Shown here: in pieces, positions 8,030 through 16,867 of the stretch | Layout of the letters: every line of letters begins with the position of its first letter | Numbering within the stretch: position 1 is the first letter of the stretch | From: Calothrix parasitica NIES-267 | GTDB lineage: Bacteria; Cyanobacteriota; Cyanobacteriia; Cyanobacteriales; Nostocaceae | Direction: 5' to 3' | Length of the DNA stretch: 64,000 nucleotides | NCBI RefSeq assembly: GCF_002368095.1 | Contig: NZ_AP018227.1 | Coordinates: forward strand, 4,551,782 to 4,615,781 | Notes under the pieces: model-generated | Database searches by the model: none | Told to the model about the DNA's origin: nothing | The model's input: only the letters and a program-made list of their open reading frames with translations | Position numbers and translations under genes: made by a program

Positions 8030-10903
8030 ATGAAAAAAGATAAATTACAAACACTACTCAAGCTGAAAAAGGCAAATCGACAAATTCCCTGTCGAATTTC
8101 CCAAAATAATTTACCAGCAACTTGTAACGATAATATTAATCGAGTTTCTCACATTTATAACGAGATACTATTTAAAACGGATAGTTCGGGAAAATGGACA
8201 TTTCTGAGTCCAATCTGGCATGAATTAACTGGGTTTAGTGTTGCAGAAAGTATTGGTAAAAGCTTTCTAGATTATGTTCATCCCGGCGAACTTTTACAAA
8301 ACTTAGAGTTATTTGAAATTCTCAAGAAGCGACAGTTAGAAGAAAGCGTATACAAAACTCGTTACAAAACTAGTTACGGGAATGTTTGTCTTGTAAAAAG
8401 TCGCATACAAACTTTGTTAGATGATCAAGGACAAATGATTGGGACTTCTGGAACGCTGGAACTAATTGGTTTTGAAAATCAATCAGGATGTGATGTTAGC
8501 GAGCTAAATCAGGTCAGTAATCAAGATGATTTAGAAGTGGTTATTCAAAATAATCAAGCTTACCTCGAAGCACTTATTAATATAGAAACTGCTTTGCAGA
8601 AGTTTGATGGTACTGACGAATGTTATGAAAAAATTCTGTCAATTTTAGGATTGGTTTATCAGCCAAGTAGAATTTATATATGCGAACATCATCAATCCAA
8701 AAATGATGAATTTTTAATTAATCAAAAAGCTGAGTGGTACGATAGTAAATTTTTATCTAAAGCTAATAAGTTATCTTTGGAAAATAAGTCAATTGCAGAA
8801 GTTTTTCCTAATTTGGCACAGAGATTATTTAGTGGTGATATTATTTGGAGTAATTGGACAGAAGCGAATCTTGAAGAAAGAAAGTTTTTGGAAGCGAGGG
8901 GAATTGTCTCACTCTTACTTTTTCCTATCAAAGTTCAAGGTAATTTATTCGGTTTTATTGGATTAGAAGATTGTATAGAAGAAAGAGTTTGGCAAACGGC
9001 AGAAATTAATTTTCTGCAAGCTACAGTTTATGCTATTTCTCTTGCTTGCAAAAACTTAATTGCAAAAGAGTGCCTAAATAAGACTATTGAAGAATGTAAA
9101 AGTTTAAGCTCAGAATTAGAAGCAAAGGTCAATCAGCATACAGTTGAATTGCAGCAGGAAATTATTAAAAATAAGTCCATACACAAAGAACTAGAAAAAT
9201 CTCTTTCTCTACAACAAACAATATTAGAAACTACTGCTGACGGTCTTTTGTTTGTAGACGCTAAAGGTTCAATTTCAGGTTATAACCACAAGCTTGTACA
9301 AATGTGGGGTATCCCTCAATCACTGATTAAATCTGGTGACTATAAACGAGTATTAGAGTTTGTAAGCAATCAGCTAAAAGACCCTGACGAATATTTTACT
9401 TTTACTTTACAGCTTGAAGCTTATCCCAATGCTGAAATTTACGATTGGATTGAATTCAAGGATGGGAGAACATTTGAACGTTACTCGCAACCCCAATACA
9501 TTGGTAGTGAAATTGTAGGTAGAGTATGGAGTTTTCGTGATATCAGCGAACGCTTTCAAGCAGAAGCAAAAATACGTCATCAAGCGAACCACGACCTGCT
9601 AACAAATTTACCCAATCGGATGCAGTTTTCCGGAAGATTGTTGGAGTCTCTAATCAAGGCTAATTTGAATAAAAGTAAATTAGCTGTATGTTTCCTAGAT
9701 TTAGATAGATTTAAAACTATCAACGAGACATTAGGTCATAAGATTGGTGACAAATTGTTGAAAGGGGTTGCTTTACGTTTAAATAGGTGTCTGCGTTCGA
9801 GCGATACAGTTGCTCGCTGGGGGGGAGATGAATTCACTTTGCTTTTATCTGAAATCAATGATACGCAAGATGCTGCTCGTATTGCTGAAGAAATTTTAAA
9901 TGCTTTAAAACCAGCATTTTTGATAGAAAATCATCTTTTGCATATCAGCGCTAGTATCGGAATTGCTGTTTATCCCGACCACGGACAAGATGGAGAAACT
10001 TTAATTAAAAATGCCGATGCAGCGTTAAATCGTGCGAAGTTGGAAGGAAGAAATCACTATCAAATTTATAATTCAACTATTAATTCTGAAGCTTCAGAAT
10101 TACTTAGTTTAGAAAATAGCTTGCATTATGCTTTAGAACGCAACGAATTAAGGCTATATTATCAACCCCAAGTCGATATTAGTACGGGAGAAATTTGTAA
10201 ATTTGAAGCATTGCTACGTTGGCAACATCCACAATATGGTTTAATTCCTCCTAGTAAATTTATTCCTATTGCTGAAGAAACTGGACTAATTGTACCTATC
10301 AGTGAATGGGTTTTAAGAACTGCTTGCACTCAAAATAAAATTTGGCAGAATATTCTGGGTAATTCCGGAGTCGGAGTAGCAGTTAATTTATCTCCGAGAC
10401 AATTCCAGCAGCCAAACTTAGTTAATACCGTGCGACGTATATTAACAGAGACTCAGCTATCTCCTAAATATCTTGAACTGGAAATTACAGAAAGTGCTGC
10501 AATGCAAAATGTTGATTTCACGAAAGAAATTTTAACCGAACTGTATAGCATGGGTGTTTCCATATCTATAGATGATTTTGGAACCGGATATTGTTCATTT
10601 AGTTATCTCAAACAGTTCCCAATTCACTGTTTGAAGATTGATAGGTCTTTTGTGCAAGATTTGACTAAGGATACTAACGATGCGGCAATTATTACAGCAA
10701 TGATTGCTCTAGCACATGGACTACATTTTTCAGTTGTTGCTGAAGGTGTAGAAACCCAAGAACAACGAAATTTATTAAATATGTTGGAATGCGAATTAAT
10801 GCAGGGGAATCTTTTCAGTCCTGCTGTTTGCGCTCAAGAAGCTACAGAATTACTATTAAATTCTAAATCACAATTGATTGATACATCGGTTTTGGCTGCT
10901 TAA
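8030..10903 (+). CDS. PAS-GAF-PAS diguanylate cyclase/phosphodiesterase (GGDEF-EAL)
   Basis: This is a sensor enzyme of about 957 residues for the second messenger c-di-GMP. It has an N-terminal PAS domain, a GAF domain, a coiled coil, a second PAS domain, then GGDEF and EAL domains. The GGDEF motif is intact (RWGGDEFTLLL). It has an inhibitory RxxD site (RSSD) five residues upstream, so product feedback is likely. The EAL domain keeps its catalytic signature: EALLRW, NLSPRQF, LEITES, DDFGTGY, LKIDRSF and AEGVET. Both activities are therefore plausible. There are no membrane segments, so it is cytosolic. The start is uncertain: an in-frame ATG at 7982 adds 16 Cys-containing residues unlike a PAS lead-in, and I prefer 8030. 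Confidence 0.9.
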   Translation: MKKDKLQTLLKLKKANRQIPCRISQNNLPATCNDNINRVSHIYNEILFKTDSSGKWTFLSPIWHELTGFSVAESIGKSFLDYVHPGELLQNLELFEILKKRQLEESVYKTRYKTSYGNVCLVKSRIQTLLDDQGQMIGTSGTLELIGFENQSGCDVSELNQVSNQDDLEVVIQNNQAYLEALINIETALQKFDGTDECYEKILSILGLVYQPSRIYICEHHQSKNDEFLINQKAEWYDSKFLSKANKLSLENKSIAEVFPNLAQRLFSGDIIWSNWTEANLEERKFLEARGIVSLLLFPIKVQGNLFGFIGLEDCIEERVWQTAEINFLQATVYAISLACKNLIAKECLNKTIEECKSLSSELEAKVNQHTVELQQEIIKNKSIHKELEKSLSLQQTILETTADGLLFVDAKGSISGYNHKLVQMWGIPQSLIKSGDYKRVLEFVSNQLKDPDEYFTFTLQLEAYPNAEIYDWIEFKDGRTFERYSQPQYIGSEIVGRVWSFRDISERFQAEAKIRHQANHDLLTNLPNRMQFSGRLLESLIKANLNKSKLAVCFLDLDRFKTINETLGHKIGDKLLKGVALRLNRCLRSSDTVARWGGDEFTLLLSEINDTQDAARIAEEILNALKPAFLIENHLLHISASIGIAVYPDHGQDGETLIKNADAALNRAKLEGRNHYQIYNSTINSEASELLSLENSLHYALERNELRLYYQPQVDISTGEICKFEALLRWQHPQYGLIPPSKFIPIAEETGLIVPISEWVLRTACTQNKIWQNILGNSGVGVAVNLSPRQFQQPNLVNTVRRILTETQLSPKYLELEITESAAMQNVDFTKEILTELYSMGVSISIDDFGTGYCSFSYLKQFPIHCLKIDRSFVQDLTKDTNDAAIITAMIALAHGLHFSVVAEGVETQEQRNLLNMLECELMQGNLFSPAVCAQEATELLLNSKSQLIDTSVLAA

Positions 10904-11807
10904 GAACATCGAAAGATGATAGGTAAAAAGTTTGTATAACATTCCTAAATCATTTGTGAGATTTGAGAAACCCGATTTTTCCAAAAAACCGGGTTTCTGA
11001 CATCTATCTTTCTCACGACTCATATAGGATTGCTATAGTAAGAGTTTTAACTCTTAGATTGAGGATTAAAATCCTCACTACGAACTCTTGAGTAGTTCAA
11101 ATACAACTTCACCAAGTCGTAATTGTTGAATTTAATTGAATTTGATGAGTTTTGAGATTTCCCAACCGAACAATCTCTCGACTATAAATTCATCTGATAT
11201 TTTGGTGAAATATTTATTAAATATATCGATACATATTACTTTACTTCTCTCAATCTTTCGCAATGTTCTGACCGCTTATTGATGCTATTATCAATAGTCC
11301 AACAGCAGTATAGGAGTTACAGTATGTAACATACTATTTGTAGGCTGGCGAAAGTAATTGAAACTTTTATTTATACTGGGTTAAAGCTTGATAACTCGTT
11401 GTTTTTTTGTAGTACGCAATCTGTTTTTAAAGACTTTTTTCTAGAATTTACAAAAAAAATTGGATTGCTATTTACATAAGTATATATTAGGCAATTATCT
11501 ATTTGATTTAGATACTACATTTGTGAGATATTTATAGGTTTTGCTTGGGAAGATAATTTTTCTTGTGACCGAGTCGGAAAAACTGTTGTGTTGAATTGAT
11601 ATTGATGTTTCCTTCCTGGTAGAAGATTGGAACTTAGGAATTAAAAAAGATTCAAATTAGATTAAGCAGTCCATCGAGGAGATAAAGGTGGAGTAATTGA
11701 AAGTGGAGAAATTGTTCTGGACTCTACTTTACATCTACCTTTGCGTAGCGATATGCTTTCGGGTTAAAAGGTTCCTTTATTCTTCCGATATTTTATCGAA
11801 AAATATT
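10904..11807. other. Intergenic, about 0.9 kb, with dispersed hairpins
   Basis: It holds the 103-bp repeat at 10935-11037 and, directly after it, two adjoining palindromes at about 11040-11081 (GAGTTTTAACTC, GAGGATTAAAATCCTC) of the small-hairpin kind scattered in cyanobacterial genomes. The rest is AT-rich without a recognisable gene. The last 100 bases could encode an N-terminal extension of the next gene from a TTG at 11697. Confidence 0.5.
10935..11037 (+). repeat. 103-bp dispersed element, copy A
   Basis: It matches the same-length copy at 56679-56781 with a few substitutions. The ends are imperfect inverted repeats (TATAACATTCCTA / TAGGATTGCTATA) bounded by TA. The centre is a hairpin with GAAACCCG and CGGGTTTC arms. 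The layout suggests a TA-targeting MITE, and the hairpin may also act as a terminator for the GGDEF-EAL gene, whose stop lies only 30 bp upstream. Confidence 0.75.
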
Positions 11808-13178
11808 ATGGCTCAATCGAACGAATCATCCCAAAAACCGAGTGCGATTAATTTAGTTTTTGTGGGTTTTATTGCAGTTGCGATTATTTTTGCAGCTTAT
11901 ACAAATAAAATGGAAGCTGTTACCAAAGCAAGTTTTGAGTCAGCGAAAACTGCTGTTGGTATAGCGATTGAATTAATTGGAGTTATGGCTCTGTGGTTGG
12001 GATTAGTCAGGGTTTTGGAAGCGGGTGGTTTGATGTATACCATCGCAAAATATCTTAAACCTTTAATGGTAAGACTATTTCCTGATGTTCCAGAAACTCA
12101 CCCAGCAATGGGAGCTATTATTCTCAATATTTCTGCGAATATGTTAGGTCTAGGAAATGCAGCCACACCTTTTGGAATTAAAGCAATGGTTGAGCTGAAT
12201 AAAATTAATCCCTTGAAAGGAACTGCGACTAATGCGATGTGTTTATTTTTAGCAATCAACACTTCTAGCGTTACTTTACTACCTTTAAACGTAATTGGAA
12301 TCAGGGCTGCGGCTAATAGTCAAAACCCGGCAGCAATTTGGATACCAACTTTAATCGCGACTTTATGTTCTACATTGGTTGGAGTTTCTGTAGCTTCGTG
12401 GCTGGGTAAAAGAAGTAAAAAATTAGAAACAGCGCCGTTAGAAGAATCAAATTCGATTTCGGGTGCAGATAATTGGGAAGTAGAATCTGAGGAAATAGAA
12501 GGGGAAGCAGAAGGATATAAAGAGCCAGATTATTCCCATTTGCTATATCCCGCAGGTACAGCTTCAAAACTGTTTGCTTGGTTGTTCATTTTAGGATTTC
12601 TGGGAAGTTGGATTTATGGTGTAGATAAAGCTGGTAATCTTGCTGGATTTTTTAATAAAGATTTTCTTTCTCACTGGTTGATGCCAGCTTTAATATTATT
12701 AATTATTGCTTATGGGGTGGGAAGAGGAGTAAAAATTTATGAAGCAGTTACCGAAGGAGCGAAACAAGGATTTGGGATTGCAATTAGCGTTATTCCATTT
12801 TTGGTGGCTATTTTAGTTGCAATGGGAATGTTTCGAGCATCGGGAGCAATGGATGTCATTGCTAAAGTTTTAAATCCGATTACTAGTTTGATTCAACTTC
12901 CAGCAGAAGTATTACCAATGGCTTTAATACGTCCCCTTTCTGGAAGTGGTGCATCTGGAATTATGACTAAATTAGTTCAAGACGCACCGGATTCCTATAG
13001 TGCTTTCGTCGCTTCAACCATGATGGGAAGTACGGAAACAACTTTTTATGTTCTTGCAGTTTACTTTGGTGCGGTGGGAATTACTCGCATTCGTCACGCT
13101 TTGGTTGCTGCTTTATTAGCCGATGCAACTGGATTGATTGCTGCTTGTTTTCTTTCTTCTATATTTTTTAATTTATAG
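11808..13178 (+). CDS. Fused SpmA-SpmB-type nucleoside-recognition (Gate) membrane protein
   Basis: The N-terminal half matches spore maturation protein A (ALWLGLVRVLEAGGL, HPAMGAIILNISANMLGLGN, AATPFGIKAM, LPLNVIGIRAA). The C-terminal half matches SpmB (GFGIAISVIPFLVAILVAMG, RPLSGSGASGIM, FVASTMMGSTETTFYVLAVY). In Bacillus these are two proteins; here they are one chain of about 456 residues with many membrane segments and an acidic loop between the halves. The family role is transport or sensing of a small solute, unknown in cyanobacteria. A frame open from TTG at 11697 adds 37 residues, but the family begins near MAQSNES, so I chose 11808. Confidence 0.85.
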   Translation: MAQSNESSQKPSAINLVFVGFIAVAIIFAAYTNKMEAVTKASFESAKTAVGIAIELIGVMALWLGLVRVLEAGGLMYTIAKYLKPLMVRLFPDVPETHPAMGAIILNISANMLGLGNAATPFGIKAMVELNKINPLKGTATNAMCLFLAINTSSVTLLPLNVIGIRAAANSQNPAAIWIPTLIATLCSTLVGVSVASWLGKRSKKLETAPLEESNSISGADNWEVESEEIEGEAEGYKEPDYSHLLYPAGTASKLFAWLFILGFLGSWIYGVDKAGNLAGFFNKDFLSHWLMPALILLIIAYGVGRGVKIYEAVTEGAKQGFGIAISVIPFLVAILVAMGMFRASGAMDVIAKVLNPITSLIQLPAEVLPMALIRPLSGSGASGIMTKLVQDAPDSYSAFVASTMMGSTETTFYVLAVYFGAVGITRIRHALVAALLADATGLIAACFLSSIFFNL

Positions 13179-13179
13179 A

Positions 13180-13211
13180 ATTGGGGAATTGGGGAATTGG
13201 GAATTGGGGAA
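13180..13211. repeat. Short GGGAATT heptamer run
   Basis: Near-perfect repeats of TTGGGGAA/TTGGGAA immediately follow the stop of the SpmA-SpmB gene. This is one of several heptamer-like tracts in the window. Confidence 0.6.
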
Positions 13212-13344
13212 AAACCTTACTAGATGCAAAGAGCCTAGGAATTAGTTTATCAAAGAGTATTGTAAATACGACGACAGCAGGATAATCAAGCGGAAATTGC
13301 TCAGTTTATTGGTTGGAAACCTTCCAAGGATATTTTGTTAATTT

Positions 13345-14058
13345 TTAACTTCTAGCTTTAAATAAATAATCGACTTGAGAAGCTTTTTCATCTAAATCGT
13401 AGTAATCGGAAATATAGGAATTGATTTCTTGAAAAGATTTTTCGTTGAGACATTCAATCAACATAAATTCGGGTCGGTATTTATTAAAATCCAATCCTTG
13501 TAAAGCATTTAATTCAAAACCTTCGACATCGAGGGAGAAGAAATCGATTTTATTTTTACTTATATTGGCTTCATCAAGGATAGAAGTTAAAGTTCTGGCC
13601 CGAACCTTGATTGAGTAAGGAGTAAAACCCAATTTTCTTCCGGCAAAAGCAACACGTTCGGATTCGATATTATTATCATCGAAAGCACCTTTGACTAAGG
13701 ACATAGTATGACCGTACATCATTTCAATTTCAGGCTCTGGGAAATCGGAAGAGACTAAAGCACAGTTGAAAACTTGTGAATTTGGTCTTTCTTTGACGCA
13801 TTCTTGGTAGAGGTGGGGAATTGGTTCGATTAAGATTCCCTTCCAGTTTCGGAAGCGTTCTAGATAATAGGTGTTGCTTTCAGAGAAACCGTTATTTGCT
13901 CCAACTTCGATAAAAAAGCCATTTTGAGATAAATATTTTTCGATGAATTTTCCGACTCCGCGACGATAAGGACGGGAATAGCGTTCGCTTCCGAGGAATT
14001 CAAATAGATATCGGCGGTATTTGGTAGTGGTGTTTTGCAAGTTTTGGGAATTGAGCAT
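13345..14058 (-). CDS. FkbM family SAM-dependent methyltransferase
   Basis: The 237-residue protein carries the FkbM signature. The SAM-binding loop is FFIEVGANNGFSESNTYYLE, followed by GILIEPIP (acidic ribose-binding position). Further on are FNCALVSSD, a KIDFFSLDVEGFELNALQGL segment and a C-terminal MLIECLN. Members methylate sugars or lipids, often in glycan or natural-product pathways. The substrate here is unknown because no glycan genes adjoin. It is transcribed alone and separated from the LRR cluster by under 200 bp. Confidence 0.9.
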   Translation of the reverse strand: MLNSQNLQNTTTKYRRYLFEFLGSERYSRPYRRGVGKFIEKYLSQNGFFIEVGANNGFSESNTYYLERFRNWKGILIEPIPHLYQECVKERPNSQVFNCALVSSDFPEPEIEMMYGHTMSLVKGAFDDNNIESERVAFAGRKLGFTPYSIKVRARTLTSILDEANISKNKIDFFSLDVEGFELNALQGLDFNKYRPEFMLIECLNEKSFQEINSYISDYYDLDEKASQVDYLFKARS

Positions 14059-14242
14059 GGGATAGGAAAAAAATTGCGTTCGCGAAGGCAGGACTATTAT
14101 AAATCAGGGAATATATGGTATTTGTGATGATGATGCAAGCAATAAAGTATCCTAGCTGGAAATTAGATTACTAGCTAGGACATTGATAAAGTTAAATTTT
14201 TATTTATCTTGGTGTATTTTCTGTTTTTGATATAGCTAATAG

Positions 14243-15661
14243 TTAAAATTGACAGAAATTATCTTTCTTTAGAGGACAAGTTTTGTTTGCGATAGAATTG
14301 TTCTCTAAATCAAGCCACATTAACTCAGTTAAATTAGAAAGCGATTTGATATCGCTGATTTCATTTTTACTAAGATAAAGATGCGATAAATTAGTTAACT
14401 TAGAAAGCGGTTTGACATCACTTATTTTGTTTTGCATGAGTTCAAGAATGACCAAATTAGTTAAATTAGAAAGCGGTTTGACATTGCTGATTTTATTTTT
14501 ATTAAGCCGAAGCGAAGTCAAATTAGTCAATTTGGAAAGCGGTTTGACATTGCTAATTTGATTTTGGTCAAGCCCAATTCTATTCAAATTAGTTAAATTA
14601 GAAAGCGGTTTGATGCTGCTTATTTTATTTTCAAAAAGCCAAAGCGAAGTCAAATTAGTTAAATTTGCAAGCGGCTGCAAGTTACTTATCTCGTTAACTC
14701 TAAGAGTTAGCTCGGTTAAATTAGTTAAATTCGCAAGGGGTTTTATGTCACTTATTTTGTTATAGCTAACGTCTAGGTTGGTTAAATTAGTTAAATTTTC
14801 CAGAGGCTGCAAATTACTTATTTCGTTATCTCTAAAATCTAGGTTGGTTAAATTAGTTAAATTCGCGAGAGGTTGCAAGTTAGTTATTTTATTATCGTCA
14901 AGACCAAGGTTGGTTAAATTAGTTAAATTTGCAAGAGGTTGTAAGTTACTTATTTCATTCAAGCCAAGCTCCAAATTGGTTAATTTAATTAAATTTGCAA
15001 GGGGTATTACGTCACTTATTTCATTACCCCGAAGCTCTAGATTACTCAAATTAGTTAAGTTTACAAGCAGTTTTACATCACTAATTTGATTATGGTTGAG
15101 GTCCAGATTGGTCAAATTCGTTAAATTTGCAAGAGGTTTGAGGTTGCTTATTTTATTAGCTCCAAGCTGCAAATTGGTTATATTATTTAAATTTTCAAGA
15201 GGTTTGAGGTTGTTTATTTGATTAGCTCCAAGCTGCAAATTGGTTAAATTGGTTAAATTCGCAAGGAATTTTATGTCATTTATTTCATTACCCCTAAGCA
15301 CCAGATTGGTTAAATTGGTTAAATTCGCAAGGGGTTTTATGTCACTTATTTTGTTATAGCTAAGGTATAGTTCGGTTAGGTTAGTTAGATTCGCAAGAGG
15401 TTTTAAGTCACTCACTTTACTATCGCTGATATCAAATTTAGTCAAAGCTGTTAATTTCCGATTAGCTTGCTGACAGTTTTGTGTACCAGCTTTTTTTAAT
15501 AAGACTTCAACAGTATGTTTGGTTGCTTCTGGTAAGGTTGATTTTTGCTGACAATATTCTGTAAAAGTTTTTATATTATTTTGCTGTAATGGTAGAGTTG
15601 CAACGGCTTTTGCATGAGTAAGAGTAAGTACGGTACAAAGTGATATGATGAAACTCTTCAT
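14243..15661 (-). CDS. Internalin-like leucine-rich-repeat protein, secreted (LRR-1)
   Basis: The 472-residue protein has a cleavable-looking signal peptide (MKSFIISLCTVLTLTHAKAVA) without a lipobox. A conserved N-terminal cap follows (YCQQKST...TVEVLLKKAGTQNCQQAN), with two cysteines. About 17-18 internalin-type 22-residue repeats follow (consensus PLANLTNLTNLDLNxNxISD). A C-terminal cap has two cysteines (KTCPLKKDNFCQF). It is predicted to be exported to the periplasm or outside. The repeats form a curved binding surface, and the ligand is unknown. It is the last gene of a minus-strand series of five paralogues. DNA-level repetition every 66 bp makes it prone to recombination. Confidence 0.85.
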   Translation of the reverse strand: MKSFIISLCTVLTLTHAKAVATLPLQQNNIKTFTEYCQQKSTLPEATKHTVEVLLKKAGTQNCQQANRKLTALTKFDISDSKVSDLKPLANLTNLTELYLSYNKISDIKPLANLTNLTNLVLRGNEINDIKFLANLTNLTNLQLGANQINNLKPLENLNNITNLQLGANKISNLKPLANLTNLTNLDLNHNQISDVKLLVNLTNLSNLELRGNEISDVIPLANLIKLTNLELGLNEISNLQPLANLTNLTNLGLDDNKITNLQPLANLTNLTNLDFRDNEISNLQPLENLTNLTNLDVSYNKISDIKPLANLTNLTELTLRVNEISNLQPLANLTNLTSLWLFENKISSIKPLSNLTNLNRIGLDQNQISNVKPLSKLTNLTSLRLNKNKISNVKPLSNLTNLVILELMQNKISDVKPLSKLTNLSHLYLSKNEISDIKSLSNLTELMWLDLENNSIANKTCPLKKDNFCQF

Positions 15662-15818
15662 AGTATTTTTATATATAAAAAAGTATCTTTTTATTCTTAA
15701 ATAGATTTATGATACTTACTTCATAACACACCATATTGATTTCGTAACCCATTAACTAAGTTTGATTAAAGATTGGATGTAGAGATGGTTGAGGAAGTGA
15801 GATAAGCAAAACTTGAAG

Positions 15819-15861
15819 GAAGTGCGATACGCGAAGCGTCGTCCTTCGGACTATCGCACTT
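15819..15861. repeat. Palindromic small dispersed repeat
   Basis: AAGTGCGATA ... TATCGCACTT forms a stem enclosing a second GAAGCGTCGTCCTTCGGAC-type hairpin. The same GCGAAGCGTC/CTTCGGAC theme recurs in the mfd insert near 29230, so this belongs to a dispersed hairpin family. It lies between LRR-1 and LRR-2. Confidence 0.6.
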
Positions 15862-15888
15862 CTAAAGGACTTGTAGTTTATGGTTAAA

Positions 15889-16845
15889 TTATTCAAATGC
15901 ACATACAGAAACTGACTGTATGGGACAAGTTGTATCCTCGATAGGATTTTCCGAAAGACTAAGGTATTTCAAATTATTTAAATCAGAAAGTGGTTTAATA
16001 TTGCTGATTTCGTTTTCATTAAGTCTTAGTCTATTCAAATTATTTAAATCAGAAAGCGGTCTGAGGTCGCTGATTTCGTTTTGACTAAGGTAAAGCTCGG
16101 TCAAATTATATAAATCAGCGAGCGGTCTGATATTAAAAATTTTATTATCCTTGAGGTCAAGACGATTCAAATTAGTTAAATTTTCCAGCGGTTTAAGGTT
16201 GCTGATTTGATTAGAATCTAGATGAAGGGAACGTAAATTGTTTAATTTGGAAACAAAGCTCAAGTCGCTAATATTATTTTTAGAAAGCGCGAGAAATCTT
16301 AAATTAGGACTAATTAACTTTACAGGAGACTGGCTATCACTGATTTGATTGTTTCCAAGAAAGACAGATTCAAGTTTATCCAAATTTTCCAGCGGTTTGA
16401 TATCTTTGATTTTATTTCTTTGCAAATGAAGACTTGTCAAATTAGTCAATGTTGCAAGCGGTTTGATATCTTTGATTTTATTATTAGTAAGATAAATAGT
16501 ATCTAGATTGGTTAACTTAGAAAGCGGTTTAATATCGTTAATATTATTATTATCTAATAAAAGAGTATTTAAATTGGTTAAGCTTGACAGTGGTTGTAGG
16601 TTGCTAATACGTTTTTGACCTATTGAAATCTTTTCTAAATTACTTAATTTTTGATTAGCTTCCTCACAATCTTTAGTACCTGCTTCTTTTAATAAAACAT
16701 CAACCGTATGTCTAGCTCCCCAAGATAAACTTGATTTATTCTTACACCAATCGGCAAATGTTTTATAAGACTGCTTCTGTTGAGAAGTTCCTAAAGTACA
16801 GCTTGTTATAGTTAATGCGGTTAAAAATATTGTAATTAATTTCAT
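15889..16845 (-). CDS. Internalin-like LRR lipoprotein (LRR-2)
   Basis: The 318-residue protein has a lipoprotein signal peptide (MKLITIFLTALTITSC; lipobox ITSC). It has the shared cap (WCKNKSSLSWGARHTVDVLL, AGTKDCEEAN), about ten LRRs of the PLSxLTNLxxLxLxxNxIxDI type, and a C-terminal CPIQSVSVCAFE cap. One repeat in the middle (SQSPVKLISPNLRFLALSKN) is irregular and may kink the solenoid. By signal type it should be anchored in a membrane facing the periplasm. The gap to LRR-3 upstream is only 22 bp, so the two are probably co-transcribed. Confidence 0.85.
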   Translation of the reverse strand: MKLITIFLTALTITSCTLGTSQQKQSYKTFADWCKNKSSLSWGARHTVDVLLKEAGTKDCEEANQKLSNLEKISIGQKRISNLQPLSSLTNLNTLLLDNNNINDIKPLSKLTNLDTIYLTNNKIKDIKPLATLTNLTSLHLQRNKIKDIKPLENLDKLESVFLGNNQISDSQSPVKLISPNLRFLALSKNNISDLSFVSKLNNLRSLHLDSNQISNLKPLENLTNLNRLDLKDNKIFNIRPLADLYNLTELYLSQNEISDLRPLSDLNNLNRLRLNENEISNIKPLSDLNNLKYLSLSENPIEDTTCPIQSVSVCAFE

Positions 16846-16867
16846 TTTTTAATTTTCCTTATTATTC

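Noticed and set aside
13291-13353. Coding-like scrap (AEIAQFIGWKPSKDILL) between the SpmA-SpmB and FkbM genes
   Set aside because: It has no start codon, is very short and overlaps the end of the FkbM gene on the other strand; it may be a gene remnant but cannot be supported.
14778-15089. A plus-strand frame of 103 codons with periodic sequence
   Set aside because: It is antisense to LRR-1 and its periodicity is the 66-bp LRR repeat read backwards; similar shadows exist at 17943 and 18537.
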